A stretch of 64,000 bases of DNA from NCBI GenBank assembly GCA_016788885.1, contig JAEURX010000018.1, positions 62,001 to 126,000 of the forward strand, in the 5' to 3' direction. This DNA is from Nitrospira sp. Its GTDB lineage: Bacteria; Nitrospirota; Nitrospiria; Nitrospirales; Nitrospiraceae. Made by a program: the position numbers and the translations under genes. Under the pieces are notes generated by a model. The model was not told the origin of the DNA. It saw only the letters and a program-made list of their open reading frames with translations, and did not search any database. Positions 42,704 to 52,130 of this stretch are shown here, piece by piece. Numbering within the stretch: the first letter of the stretch is position 1; every line of letters starts with the position of its first letter.

Positions 42704-45540
42704 GTCCTCGGTCACAGTCCCCGTTTCCGCATGCGCAACCTCCCGGCGGCCCTGACCTTCCCATTGAAGCATTGTATCTCCTCTGGGATGCCGTGCCTCT
42801 GGGGGTCTGTCTTCTGGCAGCCGATTCGCGCGTCATATTCGCAAACCGTACGGCCGCCCGCCTTTTTCACCGGAAGCCGGAAGACTGCGCACACTATACC
42901 CTCTCCGATCTCCTGGGACAGACGGTCGAACTACACGATTCACTGCGATCGTCGGGTGTGTGGAAAGTGCCGGGAAGTGCGGGTGCCGATTCGATGGGGG
43001 CGACCGCGACGAATGACACCGACTCCCCTGCATTTGCCTTGATCGAATGGGAGCAACTACGGGTATCCGGCATCCCGGGTGTCGCCGCACTGCTGACGCT
43101 TTGCGATGTGACTCGCGAATGCGAATTGGAAACGGATCGTGACCGGCTCGCCACTGTGGCCGATGAAAGTCCCTACCCGATCGTCGAAATCGATCGGGAT
43201 GGAAACATCCTCTACGTGAACCCTGCCATGGTGGAGGTGCTCTGTCGGTTCGGATACGACCTGAGCGGCAGACCGGACATTCTTCCGGACAACCTTCCCA
43301 CTCTGGTTGCCACCTGTTTACTCGAGGGACGGACGCTCCGTTCGCAAGACGTAGTCCGTGGCGAGGTCTGCTACAGTTGGACACTCTGCCCGGTGCCCAG
43401 CAATCATCTCGTGCGCGCGTACGGCATCGATCTCACGGAAGTCTACGCCACCCATCGCGCGTTGAACGCCACAGCCGATCATCTTCGAGAAAGTAATCGG
43501 CAATTGGATCAGGCATTGCAACAGGCCCAATCGGCGGCGCTAGCGAAATCCTCGTTCCTGGCCATGATTACGCATGAACTGCGGACGCCGATGAACGGTG
43601 TCATCGGCATGGCGAGCTTGCTCCTGGACACGCCGTTGACGGAAGAACAACGCTCCTTCACACACACGATCCAACAATGTGGTGAAGCCCAACTGTCGCT
43701 GATCAATGATGTGCTCGAATGCAGCAAAATCGAAGCCGGCAAACTGGAACTCGAAAGCCTCGACTTTCACCTGCGTACCACGGTCGAAGACGTCTTGTCT
43801 CAATTCGCCGAACGCGCTCAGCGGAAGGGGCTCGAGATCACCGGTCTGGTGCATGCGTCCGTCCCGAATGCCCTTCGAGGCGACCCAGGCCGCCTGCGGC
43901 AAGTGCTGACGAATTTCGTAGGGAATGCGGTCAAATTCACCGAAAAGGGCGAAGTCACGTTACAGGCATTTCTGGAAAGCGACACTCCGGCCGGCGTGAC
44001 GATCAAGTTCGAGGTGACCGACTCCGGCATCGGCATCAGTGAAGAAGTCCAGGGACGACTGTTCCAAGCCTTTGCGCAAGCCGACAGCTCCACCACGCGT
44101 AAGTATGGCGGCACCGGCCTGGGTCTCGCGATTTCCAAGCAGCTGGTGGAGTTGATGGGCGGTCAGGTCGGCTTACGCAGTCGGCCCGGGGAAGGAACGA
44201 CCTTCTGGTGCACGGCTCTCTTCCAGAAGCAACTCGTCTGCGCACCCGCCATCGTCCCGTCTGCTGAATTGAGTGGCCGTCGCATTCTGATCGTCGATGA
44301 CAATGAGTCGAATCGTACGATTCTGCATCATCTGGTCTCAGGATGGGGCATGCAAGACAGTCAGGCTCGCAATGCAGCCGAAGCGATGGAGCTGCTGACG
44401 CAAGCCGCGGCCAAGGGACAACCCTACGATGCGGCCGTGCTGGACATGCTGATGCCTGATAAAGACGGCCTGCAATTGGCGCAAGACATCAAGACCCATC
44501 CACAGGGCGCGGGTGTTCGGTTGATCGTCTTGACCTCGCTGATTCAACCCGGACATGCAGAGCGGGCTCGTCGTGCAGGGTTTGCTGCGTATTTGACGAA
44601 GCCGGTTCGTCACGATCAACTCCAGGGCTGCCTCAGAGTCGTATTCGGGTTACAGCAGGGATCCGGACCGGTCACATCCGGAACCGGAAAACTCCAGCCG
44701 GCCGCCCCGCCTCTCATCACCAGGCATACGTTGGCTGAGCAGGCTCCACGCCCGAGAATTCTGGTCGCAGAAGACAACGTCGTCAATCAGAAGTTGGCTG
44801 TCCGCATGCTGGATCGACTCGGCTATCAGCCGGACGTCGTGTCCAACGGCCAGGAAGCGGTTACGGCGTTCGAACGGGAATCGTATGCCGCAATCGTGAT
44901 GGATTGTCAGATGCCCACGATGGACGGCTATGCAGCGACGAGGAGCATTCGCAAGCAAGAGCAGGAATCGGGTGATGCCCAGAAGCGAGCGCACATCCCC
45001 ATCATCGCGTTGACCGCGAATGCCATGCCCGGGGATCGAGAGCGATGCAAAGCTGCGGGCATGGACGACTATTTGAGCAAGCCGGTGAAGACGGATGATC
45101 TCGGTCTTATCCTGCAGCGATGGGCGCCGTTGCCGACTGCTGCCGACGCCCCTGCCCCGATGCCGCGACGGGAAATGTCCATGGGCGACGCACGCGTGTT
45201 TGACGCGGCGGCGATGTTGGCCAACATCGGCGGGGATGCCGAATTGTTTGACCAGTTGATTCGACTGTTTCTGGATCGGCATGGCATCTTGATGAAAGAC
45301 ATCGAAACCGCAATCGGGCAAGCCGATGCATCCGCCCTGGAGCGGGCGGCTCACAGCCTTAAGGGCACCGCCGCCAACCTCTGCGCGCCGGACGTCGTCT
45401 TGGTGGCGGGCCAACTGGAAGCGACCGGTCGCCTGGGGACGCTGACTGAAGCCCCTTCCCTCCTGGTCCAACTCGACCGCACTGTTCAAGAACTGCTTCC
45501 TGTCCTGTCACGCCAAGTCACGCCTCCTGCCTCACACTAA
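42700..45540 (+). CDS. Tripartite hybrid histidine kinase (PAS-HisKA-HATPase-REC-REC-Hpt)
   Basis: A 946-residue soluble kinase without membrane segments. Order: PAS-like domain (about 20-140), second PAS (about 150-245), coiled coil, HisKA with H292 (ITHELRTPMNG), HATPase (about 395-510; GTGLGLAISK), receiver 1 with D582 (VLDMLMPDKDG), receiver 2 with D735 (VMDCQMPTMDG), Hpt with H885 (AAHSLKGTAANL). The layout is that of BarA-type kinases. Final phosphotransfer probably goes to an external receiver that is not adjacent. The PAS signals are unknown. Confidence 0.92.
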   Translation: MSPRSQSPFPHAQPPGGPDLPIEALYLLWDAVPLGVCLLAADSRVIFANRTAARLFHRKPEDCAHYTLSDLLGQTVELHDSLRSSGVWKVPGSAGADSMGATATNDTDSPAFALIEWEQLRVSGIPGVAALLTLCDVTRECELETDRDRLATVADESPYPIVEIDRDGNILYVNPAMVEVLCRFGYDLSGRPDILPDNLPTLVATCLLEGRTLRSQDVVRGEVCYSWTLCPVPSNHLVRAYGIDLTEVYATHRALNATADHLRESNRQLDQALQQAQSAALAKSSFLAMITHELRTPMNGVIGMASLLLDTPLTEEQRSFTHTIQQCGEAQLSLINDVLECSKIEAGKLELESLDFHLRTTVEDVLSQFAERAQRKGLEITGLVHASVPNALRGDPGRLRQVLTNFVGNAVKFTEKGEVTLQAFLESDTPAGVTIKFEVTDSGIGISEEVQGRLFQAFAQADSSTTRKYGGTGLGLAISKQLVELMGGQVGLRSRPGEGTTFWCTALFQKQLVCAPAIVPSAELSGRRILIVDDNESNRTILHHLVSGWGMQDSQARNAAEAMELLTQAAAKGQPYDAAVLDMLMPDKDGLQLAQDIKTHPQGAGVRLIVLTSLIQPGHAERARRAGFAAYLTKPVRHDQLQGCLRVVFGLQQGSGPVTSGTGKLQPAAPPLITRHTLAEQAPRPRILVAEDNVVNQKLAVRMLDRLGYQPDVVSNGQEAVTAFERESYAAIVMDCQMPTMDGYAATRSIRKQEQESGDAQKRAHIPIIALTANAMPGDRERCKAAGMDDYLSKPVKTDDLGLILQRWAPLPTAADAPAPMPRREMSMGDARVFDAAAMLANIGGDAELFDQLIRLFLDRHGILMKDIETAIGQADASALERAAHSLKGTAANLCAPDVVLVAGQLEATGRLGTLTEAPSLLVQLDRTVQELLPVLSRQVTPPASH

Positions 45541-45661
45541 CCTCGTTGTCCACTGGCACCAGTCGGACGACGCTTGGACCGATCGCCTCGTCGCCATACG
45601 ACGACATGCCGAAACGATCATGTGTCACGAAATCAGACGCGTGTTGGTCTGAAGCGATGAG

Positions 45662-46135
45662 TTAGCGGACGGATGCCGGTATGGCTGCAGAAGAGGTCTG
45701 ATTCTGTGCAGAGGAAGCAAAGAGAGGGTAGCGCGTAGGCAGATCTTCAGAGAGCACCAATTGTTTGCAGAGTCTGGTCCGGTGATTCATGATCAGCGGG
45801 CCCCGCAGGTTGGCAGTTACTGCGGTGGGATCATCAGAGGGAATGGTGAGAATTGTCACGACCGACAACTCGTCCTCTTCCGCTTTTTGAATCTCGATCA
45901 AGGCATCCGTCGTAATCGTAATCTGATAATCCGACTTAAAGTACGCCGGATCCATCACGACGAAGGCCAGTTCCGGCGCGTCGACGCATTGCAGCCATTT
46001 GAACGGGGCATCCGTATCATGGTCCAGCATCACATACGTGGTCCAGTCTGGAAAGCCCAGGATGCCGGAGGGAAACACCAGCAGCGTGTCGTCCTTGACC
46101 TCAAACGTGCCGAATCTGGTCGACTGACACTTCAT
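45662..46135 (-). CDS. fliW: Flagellar assembly factor FliW
   Basis: FliW binds flagellin or CsrA and frees translation of flagellin when flagellin is exported. The 157-residue protein has the FliW opening TRFGTFEVKDDTLLVFPSGI and an internal LQCVDAPELAFVVMDP. It lies nine bases after csrA, the standard pairing. The C-terminal 25 residues are Ser/Ala-rich and may be disordered. Confidence 0.95.
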   Translation of the reverse strand: MKCQSTRFGTFEVKDDTLLVFPSGILGFPDWTTYVMLDHDTDAPFKWLQCVDAPELAFVVMDPAYFKSDYQITITTDALIEIQKAEEDELSVVTILTIPSDDPTAVTANLRGPLIMNHRTRLCKQLVLSEDLPTRYPLFASSAQNQTSSAAIPASVR

Positions 46136-46144
46136 AAATAGCGT

Positions 46145-46390
46145 TCAGCCTCCCCGGCGGCTGGTTTTGTTGGACAATTGGCGGAAGGCTTCCAGGGGAA
46201 TGACTCCTGGCCCTGCCGCGATGCGATTCTCATCCTGGATTCTCGCATGTACTTCATCTCGATGGACTTGCACATTGGGTGGTGCCTCGATGCCAAGCCG
46301 AACCTGTCCGCCTTTGATGCCCAGCACCACGATGCGGACATCGGGCCCGATGGTAACACCCTCTCCCCGACGTCGTGTTAAGACCAGCAT
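46145..46390 (-). CDS. csrA: Translational regulator CsrA
   Basis: CsrA binds GGA motifs in mRNA leaders and represses translation. This 81-residue protein starts MLVLTRRRGEGVTIG, contains VLGIKGGQVRLGI and APPNVQVHRDEV, and has the extended C-terminal helix found with FliW-regulated CsrA. The flagellin leader in this window has two matching sites. It follows flgL but also has its own sigma-28-type promoter. Confidence 0.96.
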   Translation of the reverse strand: MLVLTRRRGEGVTIGPDVRIVVLGIKGGQVRLGIEAPPNVQVHRDEVHARIQDENRIAAGPGVIPLEAFRQLSNKTSRRGG

Positions 46391-46429
46391 ACAAGCCTTC
46401 CTTGGCGTGTGAATACGGGTACATTGGGT

Positions 46430-46457
46430 ATATCGGTTGAGATAGGGATGAACTTAA
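46430..46457 (-). promoter_or_regulatory. FliA (sigma-28) promoter of csrA-fliW
   Basis: Minus strand TTAAGTTC, 12 bases, ACCGATAT, 40 bases before the csrA ATG and just after the flgL stop. It has the same architecture as the fliC promoter, so the flagellin repressor and its antagonist could be co-expressed with flagellin. Confidence 0.65.
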
Positions 46458-46464
46458 GCGTTAG

Positions 46465-47355
46465 TTACGGCAGATAGTTCAGTAACGAGGCATCAAAAAT
46501 CTTGCTGAATGTCTGGCTGGCAGCCTGTACCGCAACTTGCTGGAGACTCAACTGGCTGATCGCTGTGGCAAGATCGGCATCCTGATTGTCGGAGATCGCT
46601 TTGGAAATCGTCAATGTGGCTGTATCCAGCGCGTCGTGGGTCACTTGCAGGCGGTTGGCCAGCGCTCCGACCGTCCCCTGCGCATCACTGATCTGTGCCG
46701 TGGCCAGGTCAAGATTGCCGATTCCGGCTTGAATGCTCGAGCGATTGTTGCTTTCGAGTGCGGCAAGCAAGTCTCGAAGCGAATCGAACATGTTCGTGGT
46801 GCCGCCCGTGAAGATGCTGCTTCCCGGAACGAGAATTTGCACGGTTTGGTTTTCACCGACGGAGATCGATTGGGTCTCGGTGTTGCCCTGATAGGTCACC
46901 GTATCGCCGGTGGTGACCACAAAGGGGCTGACGTTGGTTTTGGTTCCGCCGAACACGGCTTGCCCTGCAACTTCCGTGTTGCCGAGCTGAACCAATTGTC
47001 GCTGCAGCTGCCGGACTTCCTTCGCAATGCTTTGACGTCCTTCTGCGGAAGTCGTATCGCTACTTGCTTGAATGGTCAGTTCGCGAACCCGGGTGATGAG
47101 AGTCTGGACTTGCCCCAATGCCTGATCGGCAGCGTTCACGCGCGACGTCCCAAAATTGATATTACGAATCCATTGGTTGGTTTGTGACAACGCAGATTTG
47201 TCGAGCACGATCTGGCCGTACGAACTTGGATCGTCTTCCGGCGTAGCGACGCGTTTTTGACTGGAGATCTGCTCCTGTGAGGTCAGCATCTGTAGCCGGG
47301 AACGTTGGAGATTGCCGAGCAGGGTGTTGTACATCTGTTGATCGGCGACTCTCAT
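46465..47355 (-). CDS. flgL: Hook-filament junction protein FlgL
   Basis: FlgL joins hook to filament with FlgK. The 296-residue protein is flagellin-like: N-terminal MRVADQQMYNTLLGNLQRS with SSQKRVATPEDDP, a central FliC-like D2 section and a C-terminal coiled coil ending AASQTFSKIFDASLLNYLP. It follows flgK by 31 bases. Confidence 0.95.
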   Translation of the reverse strand: MRVADQQMYNTLLGNLQRSRLQMLTSQEQISSQKRVATPEDDPSSYGQIVLDKSALSQTNQWIRNINFGTSRVNAADQALGQVQTLITRVRELTIQASSDTTSAEGRQSIAKEVRQLQRQLVQLGNTEVAGQAVFGGTKTNVSPFVVTTGDTVTYQGNTETQSISVGENQTVQILVPGSSIFTGGTTNMFDSLRDLLAALESNNRSSIQAGIGNLDLATAQISDAQGTVGALANRLQVTHDALDTATLTISKAISDNQDADLATAISQLSLQQVAVQAASQTFSKIFDASLLNYLP

Positions 47356-47386
47356 AATACCTGCTCCCGGTGAGGTGAGAAAACGG

Positions 47387-48781
47387 TTACCGCTTCAAAG
47401 ATATAATCGTCTGCAACATCTCATCACTGGTGGTGATGAGCTTTGAGGCGGCTTGAAACGCCCGCTGATACTTCAACAGGTTGATAAGTTCTTCGTCCAT
47501 GGAGACACCGGAGATCTCGGCCCGATGAGCCAGCAGTTGGTCATTCAGAATTTCCTGTCCCTGCAAATCACGTGTAGCACCCTGGAGCGTGGCGCCGAAG
47601 CTTCCGGCCATCGCGCTGTAGTAGCCTTGAAACGTCGTATTGCCCAACCCCGACACTGCGGCTGTTTGGAGATTCGCAACGGCGAGGGCATTCACATTGT
47701 TGCCAGGCAAGCCGGTGGCGGTCGACGACGCGGCGATTTTTTGCCGATCGGTCAGCGCCAGACTGATGGTCCCGGCGGTTGTTCCGGAGGCCGTAAAAAA
47801 ATCTTGCGTGGTGGAGCCATCGAGCCCGTAGCCTAAGCGATGTTGCGTATTCACCTGCGACACGAGTTGCGACGTGAGTGTGTTCAGGGACGTTTGCAAG
47901 CCGGCGGCGGTGGTATCCCGCGCATCAATCAATCCCTTGAGCCGACCGCCGTTGATAGAAGAGGTGATATCCGTATTGGGCCCAGTTCCGCCGTCGTATC
48001 GTACGTCGAGGAGCCCGTTGTTGGTCGCGTCGGGAACGCCTGTGAGTTTAAACGCTGTGTGATCTGTCACCAGAACCTGCCCGATTCCGACAAATACGGT
48101 CACCTGCCCGCTTCCATCTTCGATGGAGGAAATATCAATCAGGCCGGAAAGTTCGTTCAGGAAGCGGCCTCGTTGGTCCCGTAGATCATTGGCTTGCTGC
48201 CCGCTGACTTCCGTCAACTTGATCTGGGCATTCAGGTCCGCGATCTTGCTCGCCAACGCATTGATGTCGTTGATACCGCTCCCGATTTGGCTATCGAGCG
48301 AGAGACGCTGCGCCGAGAGCTGCGACGAGGCCTGGTTCAACTGTTTCGTCAACGCGTCGGCTTTGGTCAGAAGCACGGTGCGCGAGGTGAGGTCAGCGGG
48401 ATTGGTCGCCACATCCTGCCAGGCTTTGAAGAAATCGTTCAGCCCCGCAGCAATACCCTGGTCGTTCGAATCGTTAAACAGGATTTGGATTTGAGAGAGC
48501 GCTTTCTGTGATGCATCGAATTGCCCGATGCGTTCGCTGGAACCCAGCAGTTGCTGTTCCACAAAGCTATCGACGGAGCGGCGGATTTCCGACACCTGAA
48601 CGCCGGTTCCGATCTGACCCGGGCGCCCATTTTCCGGCAGGGTTTCGGTGAGCACCGCCTCCTGGCGCGAATAGCCTGGGGTGCTGACGTTGGCGATGTT
48701 TTGGCTGGTGACGGACATGGCGCGCTGGAAACTCGCCAGTGCGTTGGAGCCGACGCCGAATAATCCATTGAGTCCAGACAT
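47387..48781 (-). CDS. flgK: Hook-filament junction protein FlgK
   Basis: FlgK is the hook-proximal junction protein. The 464-residue protein starts LFGVGSNALASFQRAMSVTS with the conserved NVSTPGYSRQEA and ends YQRAFQAASKLITTSDEMLQ, both standard. The middle, GGTGPNTDITSSI and similar, is variable. It is between flgN and flgL. Confidence 0.95.
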   Translation of the reverse strand: MSGLNGLFGVGSNALASFQRAMSVTSQNIANVSTPGYSRQEAVLTETLPENGRPGQIGTGVQVSEIRRSVDSFVEQQLLGSSERIGQFDASQKALSQIQILFNDSNDQGIAAGLNDFFKAWQDVATNPADLTSRTVLLTKADALTKQLNQASSQLSAQRLSLDSQIGSGINDINALASKIADLNAQIKLTEVSGQQANDLRDQRGRFLNELSGLIDISSIEDGSGQVTVFVGIGQVLVTDHTAFKLTGVPDATNNGLLDVRYDGGTGPNTDITSSINGGRLKGLIDARDTTAAGLQTSLNTLTSQLVSQVNTQHRLGYGLDGSTTQDFFTASGTTAGTISLALTDRQKIAASSTATGLPGNNVNALAVANLQTAAVSGLGNTTFQGYYSAMAGSFGATLQGATRDLQGQEILNDQLLAHRAEISGVSMDEELINLLKYQRAFQAASKLITTSDEMLQTIISLKR

Positions 48782-48792
48782 ACGATTGCTCG

Positions 48793-49242
48793 TTATCCTT
48801 TGGCTCTCACCATGCCTGTACCAGCCGCCACTGCTGTGCCGGATGACGAATACAGTGCGGCTGATTCGGGGGACTTTTGCCAGCGCTTGAGTGCTCCGTG
48901 CAAGAATTCGAGGGACTGCCCGATGAGAGTGGCGTTCAATCGATTCAAGCGATCCGTCTCCCCGATTGCTGCAACCAGCTCGCGTTCTTGCCGACTCTGG
49001 CGTGCCTGTCCCGCCAGGGCGCCTTCCGGAACTGGTCGTGCTCGCCGTGTGTGCTCCAACTCACGAATCTCATCCAACAGTTGAGCTTTTCGCATCGTGA
49101 CGGACGTGAACTGGCCAAACGACAGGCAGCGAATCGCTTCCTGTTCTTCACGCAATAATGCCTGGAATGCAAGGATGTGCTCGAGCATGCGCTGTATGAG
49201 CGCGTCGGCTTCAGTCGCGATGCCTTGTGAAACGGTCGACAC
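48793..49242 (-). CDS. flgN: FlgN-family export chaperone
   Basis: FlgN guards FlgK and FlgL before export. This 149-residue helical protein (LIQRMLEHILAFQALLREEQ, then TDRLNRLNATLIGQSLEFL) fits the FlgN pattern and lies directly before flgK. The tail is Ala/Gly-rich. Family sequence conservation is low, so position strengthens the call. Confidence 0.85.
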   Translation of the reverse strand: MSTVSQGIATEADALIQRMLEHILAFQALLREEQEAIRCLSFGQFTSVTMRKAQLLDEIRELEHTRRARPVPEGALAGQARQSRQERELVAAIGETDRLNRLNATLIGQSLEFLHGALKRWQKSPESAALYSSSGTAVAAGTGMVRAKG

Positions 49243-49318
49243 CTTGTCTCCTCCCCGACGATATGATTCCGGCCTGCGAGGACACGTGCGTGAAGGGTGC
49301 GACCGTCGGTGTGGTTGG

Positions 49319-49624
49319 CTACAGGACCGCGTCCGTCAAGACGTGACGGATCATGGCGTCCGCGACCTTTTTCCCGTCGACGGTATAGGTGCCCCCTTCA
49401 ACTGATTGCTGAATCTTGCCGACTCTGGCGTCTCTCTCGGTATCCGGTTGTTCAGCGTTCGCCCTCAGACGCTGAAGTTCTTTGGCTCGCTCGGAAATCT
49501 GAACGCGATCTTGCGACTGCGTCTGCTGAGATGCGGTCTTCTTATTGTGCGTCCGATCCGTTTCCTGAACGCCCAACAAAATCTTTGCGAGATCCGCCGC
49601 CCGGCCGTTGTGTGAGATCTCCAT
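49319..49624 (-). CDS. flgM: Anti-sigma-28 factor FlgM
   Basis: FlgM holds FliA inactive until it is exported through the finished hook. The 101-residue protein has a disordered Gln/Thr-rich N-terminus and the conserved C-terminal FliA-binding part: VQISERAKELQRLR, then DARVGKIQQSVEGGTYTVDG and VADAMIRHVL. GGAGGAG precedes the ATG. A sigma-28-type promoter lies 60-90 bases upstream, so FlgM may be part of its own feedback loop. Confidence 0.93.
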   Translation of the reverse strand: MEISHNGRAADLAKILLGVQETDRTHNKKTASQQTQSQDRVQISERAKELQRLRANAEQPDTERDARVGKIQQSVEGGTYTVDGKKVADAMIRHVLTDAVL

Positions 49625-49682
49625 AACTGCTTCTCCTCCCCTTACCAGGGTGTTCCGATAGGCTTTCCCCTAGTCGAGTACT

Positions 49683-49710
49683 CTATCGGCGAGGACGGAA
49701 CGGAACTTTA
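49683..49710 (-). promoter_or_regulatory. FliA (sigma-28) promoter of flgM-flgN-flgK-flgL
   Basis: Minus strand TAAAGTTC, 12 bases, GCCGATAG. Only two or three mismatches to the enteric consensus. It sits in the longest gap of the flg operon, exactly before flgM. Confidence 0.7.
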
Positions 49711-49725
49711 GGACAAGCCGTCGAA

Positions 49726-50055
49726 TTATCGGTTTTTTTCTATATATGCGTCGACAAAGGAGGTAATTCCGATACCTCCGGCCTGAGTCGCCAATTTGGC
49801 AATCTCCTGGTCGTAGAAGGAATACCAGACCTGTTCCCCCTTGCGATCCAAGAGGCCTTTCGGGACAGTTTCTCTCATCTTTCCAATAAGATACGAAATG
49901 AAATAGGCCTCAAACTCGTGCCCGGCTTTGTGCAGATCCTTATTGGACGCCTGTGCGAGCGCTCCCTGCTCGTTTGTTCGATCAAGCCCGGCCGGCTGTG
50001 TGGCGGACATTTGGGCCAGATCCATCTGTCCGGCAAGAAAATCCCGTATTTCCAT
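49726..50055 (-). CDS. flgJ: Rod-binding protein, FlgJ N-terminal domain only
   Basis: The 109-residue protein matches the rod-binding half of FlgJ (EFEAYFISYLIGKMRETVP, then EQVWYSFYDQEIA). The muramidase half of enteric FlgJ is absent, as in many non-enteric species, so wall cutting must come from another protein. It follows flgI by 18 bases. Confidence 0.9.
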   Translation of the reverse strand: MEIRDFLAGQMDLAQMSATQPAGLDRTNEQGALAQASNKDLHKAGHEFEAYFISYLIGKMRETVPKGLLDRKGEQVWYSFYDQEIAKLATQAGGIGITSFVDAYIEKNR

Positions 50056-50073
50056 AGGGGGCAGTATCCTCTC

Positions 50074-51384
50074 TTAGACAATCTCAAGATTCGCTTGCAG
50101 CGCTCCGGCGGCCCGGAGAGCGGACAGAATCGCGACTAGGTCTCGTGGCGTCACCCCCACGGCATTGAGCGCCCGTACCACTTCTCCAAGCGTGACTGTT
50201 TGATCCACCACGATCAAACGCGACTCCTGCTCGGCCACCTCGGTTTGCACGTCAGGCGTCACCGTCGTCTGACCTTGGGTCGAGCCAATCAACGGTGCGG
50301 GAGGCTGCGACACGTTGAGTGTGTTCTTCACGGAAATCGTGAGGTTGCCATGCGAAATGGCGCAAGTGGAGAGCCGGACATGTTCACCGAGCACGACCGT
50401 GCCGGTGCGTTCGTTCACCACGACCTTGGCGGCGACGTCGACGCTGACATCCAGTCCTTCCATGGTCGCGATATATTCCACCACCCGCCCATGGAACGCG
50501 GAGGGAAGCGTCGTCTTCACCATACCGGCATTCACCGGGACCGCGGTTCCCTTCCCGAAGGTCCCGTCGATGGCCTCTGCCGTGCGAATGGCCGTGGTGA
50601 AATCAGGATGCCGCAACAACACCGACACGGTATCCCAGGTATCGATGTCCACAGCGACTTCCTTTTCCACGATGGCGCCTGCGGGAACCACGCCGGCTGC
50701 CTGATGGTTCTTCGTCACCGTCGCACCCCCTGCGCCTCCTGTTCCGCCCAGAAACCCGCCGATCGAGACCGGCCCTTGGGCCACGGCAAACACCTGCTGG
50801 TTCGGAGCCTTCAACGGGGTCGAGAGCAAGGTCCCGCCTTGGAGGCTTTTCGCATTCGCCATGGAGGACACCACTGCATCGAGCGTCATACCGGGCTTCA
50901 CAAACGGAGGCAATTTGGCGGTAACCATGACCGACGCAATGTTGCGCGTCAGCAATTGGATCGGATCGATCACTAGGTTGATGCCCATCTTGTTCAACAT
51001 CGACATCATGGCCTGAATGGTGAATTGTCCGCCGATGACCTGGTCGCCGGTCCGATCCAGACCGACCACCAAACCGTACCCGATCAATTGGTTTTCCCGC
51101 ACGCCCTCGATGGTGGCCACATCTTTTACGCGCACGGCATGGGCCATCGAGACGCTGAAGAGCGACAGCGTCAGAAATGCGATCATGCCGACCACGGTTC
51201 GACGCAGCCAGGGACTCACGGACGGGCGCGGCGCCGGTGCGGGAGTCGTTTGCGGCTGAGGAGACAGCCAGGAGCGGGTGAGTTGCTCCGGATCCACTGC
51301 CGGTGTTCGCAGCACGCCGCTGGACATCATCAGACGAAAACATTGCATGATCATCGCTCGTTGTTGTTTGCGTGGCATCGACAT
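50074..51384 (-). CDS. flgI: Flagellar P-ring protein FlgI
   Basis: FlgI forms the periplasmic P ring. The mature part is clear: VRVKDVATIEGVRENQLIGY, then GLVVGLDRTGDQ, and the C-terminal ending LRAAGALQANLEIV. The ATG with AGGAG five bases upstream gives 436 residues, but the signal peptide core (MIAFLTLSLFSVSMAHA) lies about 66 residues in, after a Pro/Thr-rich stretch. A GTG at 51219 would give a normal signal peptide but has no Shine-Dalgarno. Confidence 0.93.
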   Translation of the reverse strand: MSMPRKQQRAMIMQCFRLMMSSGVLRTPAVDPEQLTRSWLSPQPQTTPAPAPRPSVSPWLRRTVVGMIAFLTLSLFSVSMAHAVRVKDVATIEGVRENQLIGYGLVVGLDRTGDQVIGGQFTIQAMMSMLNKMGINLVIDPIQLLTRNIASVMVTAKLPPFVKPGMTLDAVVSSMANAKSLQGGTLLSTPLKAPNQQVFAVAQGPVSIGGFLGGTGGAGGATVTKNHQAAGVVPAGAIVEKEVAVDIDTWDTVSVLLRHPDFTTAIRTAEAIDGTFGKGTAVPVNAGMVKTTLPSAFHGRVVEYIATMEGLDVSVDVAAKVVVNERTGTVVLGEHVRLSTCAISHGNLTISVKNTLNVSQPPAPLIGSTQGQTTVTPDVQTEVAEQESRLIVVDQTVTLGEVVRALNAVGVTPRDLVAILSALRAAGALQANLEIV

Positions 51385-51427
51385 GATGACTCCTGTCTGA
51401 CCCAATGCTCTTGCCCTGATCCTGCGA

Positions 51428-52120
51428 TTAGAATGGATAGACCCAGTCCAGTATCCTGACGAACCAACCCGGCCGTTGCACATCGTCCACGACCCCCAAG
51501 CCGGAGTATTCGATTTTGGCGTCGGCGATCGCGCTGGATTGCACCGTGTTCTTCGTATTCACATCCACCCGTCGAACGATGCCGCCGATCGTCATGATCT
51601 GCCGTTCGGAATTGACCGTGACTTCGCGTCGCCCTTCGATCCGCAAGTCTCCGTTCGGGAGTACCTCGGTCACGGTGGCCGAAATGGTCCCGGTCAACGT
51701 ATCCTCGCGATTCGTCGCGCCCTTCCCGCCGAACTTGTTCTTCGCGCTGGCATCGATCCCAAATCCACGTTTGGCTTCTCCGCCAAGCCGGATGCCCGGA
51801 AGCCCGAGATACCCCATGCCTGTGCCGCCGATTCCATTCGATACCGTGGAATCTTTTTCCGCGCTGGTGTCGGCGCTCTTCGACCCTTTATGTTTTTCGG
51901 AAATCAGAATCGTGATGATGTCGCCCGCCCGCATGGCGCGGAGATCTTCATAGAGATAGGCTCGGCCGTTTTCCTCCTGCCAGAGTGATCCCGTCGTTTT
52001 CGGGGGCGGCAACTTGGCCACATCGGTCTTGGTAGGCTTCGCGGCAGGTGAACTGGAGCAGCCGGTGTGGGCGCAGAGCGCCACAAGGCACACCAGCATG
52101 GCGGCACTGCGAGATCCCAT
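51428..52120 (-). CDS. flgH: Flagellar L-ring lipoprotein FlgH
   Basis: FlgH forms the outer-membrane L ring. With the start used here it has 230 residues: a signal peptide with lipobox ending HTGC (acylated Cys near residue 20), then SLWQEENGRAYLYEDLRAMR, the GDIITILISE segment and the C-terminal IVRRVDVNTKNTVQSS and YSGLGVVDD. A longer in-frame form would overlap flgA and is rejected. No clear Shine-Dalgarno; it starts 10 bases after the flgA stop. Confidence 0.94.
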   Translation of the reverse strand: MGSRSAAMLVCLVALCAHTGCSSSPAAKPTKTDVAKLPPPKTTGSLWQEENGRAYLYEDLRAMRAGDIITILISEKHKGSKSADTSAEKDSTVSNGIGGTGMGYLGLPGIRLGGEAKRGFGIDASAKNKFGGKGATNREDTLTGTISATVTEVLPNGDLRIEGRREVTVNSERQIMTIGGIVRRVDVNTKNTVQSSAIADAKIEYSGLGVVDDVQRPGWFVRILDWVYPF

Positions 52121-52130
52121 GGACAATAAC

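Noticed and set aside
45588-45604. Hairpin TCGTCG-CCATA-CGACGA between the hybrid kinase and fliW
   Set aside because: A 6-bp stem without a T tract, expected by chance in GC-rich DNA; not strong enough for a terminator call.
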